Of a stretch of DNA of 49,552 nt, positions 43,496 to 49,552 are shown in pieces. Positions within the stretch are counted from its first letter, which is position 1, and the number at the start of each line of letters is the position of its first letter. The position numbers and the translations under genes were made by a program. The notes under the pieces are model-generated. The model searched no databases. It was not told the origin of the DNA and saw only the letters and a program-made list of their open reading frames with translations. The DNA is taken from the NCBI GenBank assembly GCA_015056925.1, contig SVFJ01000016.1, forward strand, positions 1 through 49,552, written 5' to 3'. This stretch comes from Lachnospiraceae bacterium. Lineage in GTDB: Bacteria; Bacillota; Clostridia; Lachnospirales; Lachnospiraceae.

Positions 43496-43837
43496 ATGAG
43501 ACGTGGCGATGTTTATTATGCAGATTTGCGTCCGGTTGTCGGCTCAGAGCAGGGCGGCGTCAGACCGGTATTGATTATACAGAATGATATAGGGAACAGA
43601 CATAGTCCGACGGTGATATGTGCTGCAATTACAAGTAAGATGAATAAGGCAAATCTGCCGACGCATATTGAATTAAGCGCGGGTAATTATGAGTTGGTTA
43701 AGGATTCGGTAATTTTACTTGAGCAACTCAGAACAATTGATAAAAAGCGATTAAAGGATAAGGTGTGCCACCTTGATACCCCGATTATGCAAAGGGTGAA
43801 TAAAGCATTACAGATTAGCCTGGAGTTGAATACATAG
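43496..43837 (+). CDS. mazF: MazF/PemK-type mRNA interferase (EndoA-like)
   Basis: A 113-residue toxin-fold protein: [20 protein letters not shown], then [20 protein letters not shown] and [15 protein letters not shown]. It is close to EndoA of Bacillus and would cleave mRNA at short sites. The 101-base gap after alr holds no antitoxin gene; only ATG-started frames of a few codons are seen. The antitoxin must lie elsewhere, or the protein is regulated another way. The ATG follows GAAGGAG. Confidence 0.93.
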   Translation: MRRGDVYYADLRPVVGSEQGGVRPVLIIQNDIGNRHSPTVICAAITSKMNKANLPTHIELSAGNYELVKDSVILLEQLRTIDKKRLKDKVCHLDTPIMQRVNKALQISLELNT

Positions 43838-43856
43838 GCTTTTAGGATGCAGATAG

Positions 43857-43891
43857 GGAATTCTTCTTCGAGTTGAGGAGGGATTCCTTTT
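43857..43891 (+). terminator. Terminator after mazF
   Basis: GGAATTCTTCTTC (43857-43869) pairs with GAGGAGGGATTCC (43875-43887), allowing wobbles, then TTTTG. It closes the alr-mazF unit. Confidence 0.7.
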
Positions 43892-43908
43892 GTTGTTGAG
43901 CGGGAATA

Positions 43909-43937
43909 TTGACGATTTTTTCAAGGAGTGATATAGT
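43909..43937 (+). promoter_or_regulatory. Promoter of the CNNM/HlyC gene
   Basis: TTGACG (43909-43914), 17-base spacer, TATAGT (43932-43937), about 60 bases before the start codon. Confidence 0.75.
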
Positions 43938-43995
43938 AGATAAGATAGAGTTTCTATTGTTTTATAAAATATATACAAAGGAGTGGATGAAATCC

Positions 43996-45354
43996 ATGGA
44001 TGATGGCGCGTCGGCCAGTATCATAATACTGTTTTTTGCTTTGCTGTTATTTGATGCTATTTTATTTGGCTTTAGTAAGGCACTTCATTTGATGAATGAC
44101 AAGGAGATTGAGCGTAGGGCAGAGGAGGAAAAGGACAAGAAGTCAATTCTTCTGGATGCGATTGCAAAGCGTTCAACCATACATGATAATTCTATTCAAA
44201 TGATTATAACCCTTATCAATCTCGTGATGGGTTACTTTTATTTACCAATATGGGCGGATTTCTTTGAGGAACTGTTGGTTCCGCTACAGTTATTGGAGGA
44301 GACAGGTTGTCATTACCTTGCGGTACTGATTGCGGTTGTCTGTCTGATGTATGTAGTGTTAACTTTTGGGATTTTAATTCCTAAGAAGCTTGCACAGAAG
44401 TATCCGGACCAGTGGGCGTATTTTTTTGTGAAATTTATTCATTTTCTGAGAACTGTTTTATATCCTCTTACCTGGGTGGTTGCGGTATCTGCGAATCTGA
44501 TTTTAACGATATTCAGACTACGTACGGCAGAGGAACAGGTGGATGTTACGGAAGAGGAAATCATTTCAATGGTTAACGAAGGCCATGAACAGGGAGTATT
44601 GGAGGCCAGTGAGGCTGAGATGATTAACAATATCCTTGATTTTGGCGAGAAGGAAGCCAGTGATATTATGACACATCGTAATAGTATTATGGCGATTGAC
44701 AAGGAAATGCTTTTGATGGATGCCATCCAGTTTATGCTTGAAGAGGGCAATAGCCGATATCCTGTTTTTGAGGAGAATCTTGACCATATCGTAGGTGTTC
44801 TGCACTTGAAGGATGCTATGAAGATGCATACTGCAGAGGAAGGAATGAATAAGCCGATTGGCAAGCTTAGCGGCTTGGTGCGTGAGGCGGTGTGTGTTCC
44901 TGAAACGAAGAATATAGATGATTTGTTTAAGGATATGCAGTCACAGAAGCTTCAGATGGTTATCGTTATGGATGAGTACGGACAGACAGCAGGTCTTGTT
45001 ACGATGGAAGATATTCTCGAGGAAATCGTTGGTAATATTATGGATGAGTATGATACAGACGAGAATCATATCGAAGAGAAGGGCAATAACGAGTATCTTA
45101 TCGAGGGTATGACAAGACTCGAGGATTTAGAGGAACGTTTTGGTCTGGATTTCGGTGAAACGGATTTTGATACATTAAATGGTTATCTGATTTCCAAGCT
45201 GGAGAGAATCCCGGATGAGGATGAAAGCTTTGAAGTACAGTTTGGCGGATATCATTTTAAGATTATGAGTGTTGAGAAGAATGTAATTCAGTCAGTTTTG
45301 GTGACTAAGTTGCCGGAGCCTGAGTTGATAGAGGAAGATTCGACACAAGAATAA
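43996..45354 (+). CDS. CNNM/HlyC-type membrane protein (DUF21 + CBS + CorC_HlyC)
   Basis: A 452-residue protein. The DUF21 membrane domain is at about 1-180 with three or four helices (SASIIILFFALLLFDAILFG; LAVLIAVVCLMYVVLTFGIL). Two CBS motifs follow at about 200-320 (DIMTHRNSIMAIDKEMLLMD; LQMVIVMDEYGQTAGLVTME), and a CorC_HlyC domain at the end (LEDLEERFGLDFGETDFDTL). Family members move or control Mg2+ or Co2+. ATG 43996 is preferred (AAAGGAG at 43977-43983); ATG 43987 is too close. Confidence 0.92.
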   Translation: MDDGASASIIILFFALLLFDAILFGFSKALHLMNDKEIERRAEEEKDKKSILLDAIAKRSTIHDNSIQMIITLINLVMGYFYLPIWADFFEELLVPLQLLEETGCHYLAVLIAVVCLMYVVLTFGILIPKKLAQKYPDQWAYFFVKFIHFLRTVLYPLTWVVAVSANLILTIFRLRTAEEQVDVTEEEIISMVNEGHEQGVLEASEAEMINNILDFGEKEASDIMTHRNSIMAIDKEMLLMDAIQFMLEEGNSRYPVFEENLDHIVGVLHLKDAMKMHTAEEGMNKPIGKLSGLVREAVCVPETKNIDDLFKDMQSQKLQMVIVMDEYGQTAGLVTMEDILEEIVGNIMDEYDTDENHIEEKGNNEYLIEGMTRLEDLEERFGLDFGETDFDTLNGYLISKLERIPDEDESFEVQFGGYHFKIMSVEKNVIQSVLVTKLPEPELIEEDSTQE

Positions 45355-45377
45355 AGAAAGAGTTAGGAGAAGAAAAG

Positions 45378-46106
45378 ATGTCAGGACATTCAAAATTTGC
45401 AAACATTAAACACAAGAAGGAAAAGAACGATGCCGCTAAGGGTAAGATTTTTACTATTATCGGTCGTGAAATTGCAGTAGCGGTTAAGGAAGGCGGTCCT
45501 GACCCTGCTAATAACTATAAGTTGGCACAGATTATTGCAAAGGCAAAGGCTAACAATATGCCTAACGATACCATTGACAGAGGTATTAAGAAGGCTGCAG
45601 GAGATGGAAATAGCGTTAATTACGAGAAGGTTACATACGAAGGCTATGGTCCTAATGGTATTGCGATTATTGTAGATGCTCTTACAGATAATAAGAACAG
45701 AACAGCAGCTAATGTAAGAAGCGCATTCACCAAGGGTAACGGAAGCATCGGTACACAGGGTTGTGTATCCTTCATGTTCGATACAAAGGGACAGATTATC
45801 ATTGATAAGGAAGAGTGCGATATGAGCGCAGATGACCTTATGATGATTGCACTTGACGCAGGTGCAGAGGATTTTGCAGAGGAAGAGGATAGCTTTGAGG
45901 TATTAACAGCACCGGATGATTTTGATGCTGTATTCAAGGCTTTAGAGGAGAACAAGATTCCTATGGCAAGCGCTGAGGTTACTATGATTCCTCAAACTTA
46001 CGTTACATTAACAGACGAGAACGCAATCAAGAGCCTTAATAAGACACTTGATTTACTTGATGAAGATGATGACGTTCAGGCTGTATATCATAATTGGGAT
46101 GAGTAA
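45378..46106 (+). CDS. yebC: YebC/PmpR/TACO1-family protein
   Basis: A 242-residue protein with the family hallmark SGHSKFANIKHKKEKNDAAK at the start, then NPNDTIDRGIKKAAG-like PNDTIDRGIKKAAGDG and YEGYGPNGIAIIVDALTDNK. YebC proteins were long called transcription factors; recent work on relatives links them to translation of difficult peptide stretches. Very close to full length. It lies 23 bases after the CNNM gene. Confidence 0.96.
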   Translation: MSGHSKFANIKHKKEKNDAAKGKIFTIIGREIAVAVKEGGPDPANNYKLAQIIAKAKANNMPNDTIDRGIKKAAGDGNSVNYEKVTYEGYGPNGIAIIVDALTDNKNRTAANVRSAFTKGNGSIGTQGCVSFMFDTKGQIIIDKEECDMSADDLMMIALDAGAEDFAEEEDSFEVLTAPDDFDAVFKALEENKIPMASAEVTMIPQTYVTLTDENAIKSLNKTLDLLDEDDDVQAVYHNWDE

Positions 46107-46126
46107 GAATATTGTTTTAGCTTTTG

Positions 46127-46157
46127 AAAGGTGTTGCGTGATGCAACACCTTTTTTT
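46127..46157 (+). terminator. Strong terminator after yebC
   Basis: AAGGTGTTGC (46128-46137) pairs perfectly with GCAACACCTT (46143-46152), then TTTTT. Confidence 0.93.
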
Positions 46158-46190
46158 GATGCAGCAATTAAACATCTTTGATAAAAATAC

Positions 46191-46251
46191 TTGACATAAG
46201 TTGAGCAAGTGCTTAATATATAAATAAATATATTGAGCATTTGCTCAATAT
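46191..46251 (+). promoter_or_regulatory. tetR promoter with two palindromic operators
   Basis: -35 TTGACA (46191-46196), 17-base spacer, -10 TAATAT (46214-46219). A first operator-like site TTGAGCAAGTGCTTAA (46201-46216) fills the spacer. A second, stronger one has 10-bp perfect arms (ATATTGAGCA at 46230-46239, complement at 46242-46251). Both share TTGAGCA/TGCT-type half-sites. The TetR made just downstream is the likely ligand. Confidence 0.75.
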
Positions 46252-46268
46252 TATGCATGGAGGTAATC

Positions 46269-46844
46269 ATGACTAAGAAAGAAGAACAGTATGAAATTCG
46301 TAAATGGCAGATTTTAGATATTGCATTAAGCCATTTTATTCGATATGGATTCTATGGAACATCCACCAGGAAGATAGCAGAGGAGGCAGGGATAAGTTCT
46401 GGACTCATGTTTCACTATTTTCCTAATAAGCTAGCACTTTATGAATCGTTGGTGGAGATTGGCTGTGAGAAGCTGACAATCGATAGTGGTGAAGGTGAGT
46501 CTCCGCTAGTGTTTTTTGAGAAGCAGATAGAGTGGTTTTTGTCTGTTGCATCAAAGAATAATTTCGCATCAAGAATGTTTGTTTTTATGGGTTTGGTAGC
46601 AATTAATGCAAGTGATATTTCGGATCGTGCAGCAGAGATGATTAAGAACCATGACGTTGAGGCGATGAGTGTTCCTTATATTGTAAGGGGACAGAAACTA
46701 GGAGAAATCAGACCAGGAGATCCGACGACACTTTCTGTATTGTTTTATGCAAGTATTCAGGGATTTGCAGAGACATTAGTTTATAGAGATGATGTGGAAT
46801 TACCGGAGAAAGAATGGTTTTTGGATATATTAAGAAAACGATAG
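46269..46844 (+). CDS. TetR-family transcriptional regulator
   Basis: A 191-residue regulator. The N-terminal HTH is at about 12-58 (ILDIALSHFIRYGFYGTSTR, then KIAEEAGISSGLMFHYFPNK), followed by a helical ligand-binding domain. It probably represses itself and the CPBP protease gene 15 bases downstream. ATG 46269 follows GGAGG; the frame start at 46233 lies within the operator. Ligand unknown. Confidence 0.92.
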   Translation: MTKKEEQYEIRKWQILDIALSHFIRYGFYGTSTRKIAEEAGISSGLMFHYFPNKLALYESLVEIGCEKLTIDSGEGESPLVFFEKQIEWFLSVASKNNFASRMFVFMGLVAINASDISDRAAEMIKNHDVEAMSVPYIVRGQKLGEIRPGDPTTLSVLFYASIQGFAETLVYRDDVELPEKEWFLDILRKR

Positions 46845-46859
46845 AATGGCGGGACGAGT

Positions 46860-47720
46860 ATGAATGATAAGATGAGAAAACGTGATAAAATCACGCTGGC
46901 AGTATTTGTGTTTGTATCACTTACGGCAGGAAGCTTTGGATATTTGGTGGATCAAATACTGGCAGAACAACCAGAGGGTAATTCGCTTGGAATGGGATTG
47001 TGGTTGGTGCTGCCTTTTTTGACAAGTATGGTAATGCGAATTATAAACAAGAATATGAAAGAAATGGGTTTTCGACTATGTTTTAGGGGCAACGGGAAGT
47101 GGTATGCAGTAGCTGTTTTGGTTTTTCCTGGGATTACTTTGTTTTGTGGATTGATTGCGTGGATTACAGGTGGCTTAGTGATAGGTGATGTAGAGGTAAT
47201 GGCATTAATAGTATTGATGCTTTCGACATTTTTAGCAAGTTGCATTCAGAGCATATTTGAAGAATTTGCATGGCGAGGATGCCTTGTTCCATATCTGGTG
47301 AAAACAGGGATGAACGATTGGTATATATATTTTCTTTCAGGATTGGTTTGGGGAGTGTGGCATATTACATACTATTTGTATTTTCTGCCGGAAGAATATT
47401 TTGTAGATACGAGTAGAGAAATGATGGTGGTATCAGGAATTGTGATAATGGTTTTGTGGTCGCCGTTATTCGTTGAATTACGAAGAGTAGCTGATTCGGT
47501 TTGGCCTTGTGTGATTCTGCATTCTATGCAGGTTGCCGTGCCGACCTTGTTGTTTGTGACAGAGAAAATATTGAGGATGGAAGAAAGCCATTCTTTTATA
47601 CTAAATCCGGTATCAGGTATATTGCAACCAGTAGTTATCTTTGGTTTAGGATTACAGTTAAGAAAATATCGGTTGAAGCAGCAGGTTAATAAAGTGAAAT
47701 GTATGGAGGTAGAACAATGA
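46860..47720 (+). CDS. CPBP-family intramembrane metalloprotease (CAAX/Abi type)
   Basis: A 286-residue protein with about eight membrane helices. The active-site motifs are EEFAWRG (EExxxR, near residue 138), then VWGVWHITYYLYF with the metal-binding His, and ILHSMQVAVPT with the last His. Bacterial CPBP proteins often take part in bacteriocin self-immunity or membrane protein processing; no bacteriocin gene is next to it. Confidence 0.85.
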   Translation: MNDKMRKRDKITLAVFVFVSLTAGSFGYLVDQILAEQPEGNSLGMGLWLVLPFLTSMVMRIINKNMKEMGFRLCFRGNGKWYAVAVLVFPGITLFCGLIAWITGGLVIGDVEVMALIVLMLSTFLASCIQSIFEEFAWRGCLVPYLVKTGMNDWYIYFLSGLVWGVWHITYYLYFLPEEYFVDTSREMMVVSGIVIMVLWSPLFVELRRVADSVWPCVILHSMQVAVPTLLFVTEKILRMEESHSFILNPVSGILQPVVIFGLGLQLRKYRLKQQVNKVKCMEVEQ

Positions 47721-48085
47721 TTGCTATAGTTGGTGCATGCTTATGCTTGTTTATAGTTGTTTTAAGTATTCTTTTGATTTTGGGATTGCCGATAGGGGAA
47801 TTAACAATGGGGGGGCAATATAAAGTTTTTCCTGTGAAATTAAGGTTTTTATTATTCCTTCAATTGTTTTTGCAAATTTTCTTTATTATAATCATTTTGC
47901 AAATGGGAGGCTGTATGCCATTATGGTTTTCGTGGAAGACTACACGAACCATATGTATTGTATTTGCAGCATATCTTTCGCTCAATACGATTATGAATTT
48001 CTGCTCAAGAAGTAAGAAGGAAAAATATATCATGACACCGCTCGCGTTAGTGACTGCGATTTGTTTTTGGGTTACAGCATTGTAA
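47717..48085 (+). CDS. Small membrane protein of unknown function
   Basis: A 122-residue protein with four membrane helices (IVGACLCLFIVVLSILLILG; LLFLQLFLQIFFIIIILQMG; ICIVFAAYLSLNTIMNF; TPLALVTAICFWVTAL). It overlaps the stop of the CPBP gene by 4 bases (ATGA) and has ATGGAGGTAG as its ribosome site, so it is translated with it. No family recognised. Confidence 0.7.
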   Translation: MIAIVGACLCLFIVVLSILLILGLPIGELTMGGQYKVFPVKLRFLLFLQLFLQIFFIIIILQMGGCMPLWFSWKTTRTICIVFAAYLSLNTIMNFCSRSKKEKYIMTPLALVTAICFWVTAL

Positions 48086-48120
48086 GGAAGAAAGAAAAGT
48101 AGACGCTTTAGAGTGGTAAT

Positions 48121-48915
48121 TATACGATTCTCGCTAGAGTGGATTGTGGTTTGGATATTGGTGTGCTCGAGAATCTTTCGACTGTTCTTGGAATAAGCAT
48201 ACAGGATATAGTAACCGGAAGTAGTGGGGAAGCGGATTATGATTCGATAAAGGAAGTTCTGAGAATTGCTAAGATTCAAGCAAAACAAAAGATGATGCAA
48301 TGCTTGACAAAAGGTGTTGGTGTTATTTTATTTGCTTATTTGTTTGTGAGAGGTTATTTGACTTTTAGTTGTAAGACATCATATATCTGGCAGACAAATA
48401 CATATTATTATTCTTTGGCTATTATATTGGTGTGGATATTAGGTCGAAGTATTTTGGATAAGAAGAGAATACAGTTGTTTCAGGATAAAGTGAGTACGTG
48501 GATTTTTGTTGTTGGCATGGTATCAATCGTATATGTGCTAGGTATATTCTGGAGTATGATCAGTATTATTAAGCAAGGGAAAATACCGTTCAATATGGAA
48601 GTGTCTTCGATAGGCCTATTTATGAATAATCAACTAATTTTTGCTTTCTTGGTAAATATAATTGCTTTATTCATCGATTTTGTAAGATATGTAAAGGATA
48701 TAGGAAGTGCACATTTGGGAACCTATATTTCGGTAACGGTATTGCATTTGGTTCTAATATATGGCGATTTATTACATTATTCTTCGGCGATTGGACCGCT
48801 TGGGCAAAGGTTGTTTAATAGTGCATGTATTTTTTTTGTGGAAGTTATAGTGATAATTGTATTTGCAACTGTAATAAAGATAAAACTATATAAGACGAAT
48901 ATGGAGTATAATTGA
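48121..48915 (+). pseudogene. XRE-type regulator with membrane tail, N-terminal HTH deleted
   Basis: From 48121 the frame reads YTILARVDCGLDIGVLENLS then TVLGISIQDIVTG. The second part is the end of an XRE HTH domain of the kind (WERGxxxPDIxxLExLxxxLGVSVxELLxG) joined to a membrane domain. The helix-turn-helix itself, about 40 residues, is missing; a stop codon (48118-48120) precedes the frame. The rest has five membrane helices (VGVILFAYLFVRGYLTF and others). A product could start at GTG 48139, but it could not bind DNA. Confidence 0.65.
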
Positions 48916-49086
48916 AACTGGTGAAATAGCTATGGGGGTAAAAGTTATTGTATGCTAGTCTGATGAAAGAATAAGTTACAGAATGGTCGAGAGTTTTGCT
49001 GGTATATGTGCAAGGACAATTGAGATAAAGTTAAAATTGTTACGCAATTTCTACAATTCAAGTCTGAAATATGATTGTGTGTTAGC

Positions 49087-49118
49087 AAAAAGCCCTTTTT
49101 TAAAGGGCTTTTTCGAAT
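49087..49118 (+). terminator. Terminator before the rRNA promoter region
   Basis: AAAAAGCCCTTT (49087-49098) pairs perfectly with AAAGGGCTTTTT (49102-49113), giving a stem with a T-run on both strands. The gap from 48916 to 49086 shows no gene. Confidence 0.9.
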
Positions 49119-49152
49119 ATTACAAAATACGAAAAAAAGCTACAATTTATGG

Positions 49153-49181
49153 TTGACATTCCTACAAGGAGATGATAAGAT
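49153..49181 (+). promoter_or_regulatory. rRNA promoter P1
   Basis: TTGACA (49153-49158), 17-base spacer, TAAGAT (49176-49181), about 320 bases before 16S. Position and near-consensus -35 fit an rRNA operon promoter. Confidence 0.75.
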
Positions 49182-49270
49182 AACATTCGTCGCTGAGAGA
49201 TATAAAGTCGAGAGCGATGATAACGAATAAGTTTCTACATAAGAAAATGGAAAGTTATGTAAATTAATGC

Positions 49271-49300
49271 TTGACAAAAGATGGCAAGATATGATAAGAT
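49271..49300 (+). promoter_or_regulatory. rRNA promoter P2
   Basis: TTGACA (49271-49276), 18-base spacer, TAAGAT (49295-49300). It shares the element GATAAGAT with P1, as tandem rRNA promoters often do. The stretch after it (about 49310-49500) is the 16S leader and includes a hairpin AATTCTT/AAGAATT near 49378-49394. Confidence 0.7.
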
Positions 49301-49499
49301 ATCAAAGTTGCGTCTGACAGACAAGTAACAAGAAAAGAAACAGAACCTTGACAAATAAACAGTAATGCAACCCTGAAAATTCTTAAAAAAGAATTGTTCA
49401 GAGAACAAAACCTAAAAACAGTAAATGTGATTAGAGATAGTCACAGGATACAAAAGCCGAGAAATCGGTAGCCAGTTATAACTGGAACAGAATCAAAAC

Positions 49500-49552
<53 letters not shown>

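Noticed and set aside
43909-43995. Longer N-terminus for the CNNM protein starting at 43909
   Set aside because: That start overlaps the promoter -35 and lacks a ribosome site; the membrane domain begins only after 43996.

Overview
The window is AT-rich, low-GC Gram-positive DNA that reads like an anaerobic Clostridia genome, most likely a Lachnospiraceae gut or rumen bacterium. The support is ECF sigma/RsiV-like regulation, a Re-type citrate synthase next to isocitrate dehydrogenase, a Rex redox regulator, a T-box leader before thrS, strong GGAGG ribosome sites, and a 16S rRNA 5' end of clostridial type at the right edge. The species cannot be named from sequence alone. Almost every gene is on the + strand; the clear exceptions are one ABC-F ATPase and one possible small gene.

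Layout. 1-1.75 kb: tail of an unknown gene, then an ECF sigma factor and an RsiV-like anti-sigma factor with an ECF-type promoter and a strong terminator. 1.8-5.8 kb: a three-gene MacB-type transport operon (ATPase, CARDB-like exported protein, permease). 5.9-22.5 kb: a long run of small, tightly spaced accessory genes (VOC, YaiI-phosphatase fusion, SdpI-like, DUF3267, GNATs, PanE-like, GtrA, PHP phosphatase, tocopherol-cyclase-like, HAD, M24, Nudix, rhomboid, SUFU-like, MATE, and a soluble protein carrying the GGADGPT motif of Na+ decarboxylase beta subunits). Among them lie several gene remnants left by deletions. 22.7-26.1 kb: a short serine recombinase, a possible small minus-strand gene, a PucR-type regulator with a palindrome over its -35, and a subtilase beheaded at its catalytic His.

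26.1-29.7 kb: Re-citrate synthase, GntR/FadR regulator and NADP isocitrate dehydrogenase, a route toward 2-oxoglutarate; a palindrome typical of GntR operators covers the -10. 29.75-30.10 kb: the most unusual object, six 35-36 bp units (ACGGAAAA-N19/20-TTTTCCGT) at a 63-64 bp period with variable cores and 27-28 bp linkers, with no gene I can tie to it. 30.2-37 kb: methyltransferase, GNAT, T-box plus ThrRS lacking its TGS domain, 2H phosphoesterase, a CD3324-like HTH/ParB-like fusion beside a stand-alone paralogue of its C-terminal domain, SpoU methylase and a zinc-ribbon/P-loop kinase. 37.1-39.0 kb: ABC-F on the minus strand. 39.2-46.1 kb: housekeeping block rex, coiled-coil protein, nnr, alr, mazF, CNNM/HlyC, yebC. 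46.2-48.9 kb: TetR with tandem palindromic operators, a CPBP protease, and two membrane proteins, the second a truncated XRE-type regulator. 48.9-49.55 kb: terminator, tandem rRNA promoters and the start of 16S rRNA.

The recurring themes are autoregulated transcription factors whose operators can be seen over their own promoters (ECF, PucR, GntR, Rex, TetR), and repeated gene decay by internal deletion in the accessory stretches.
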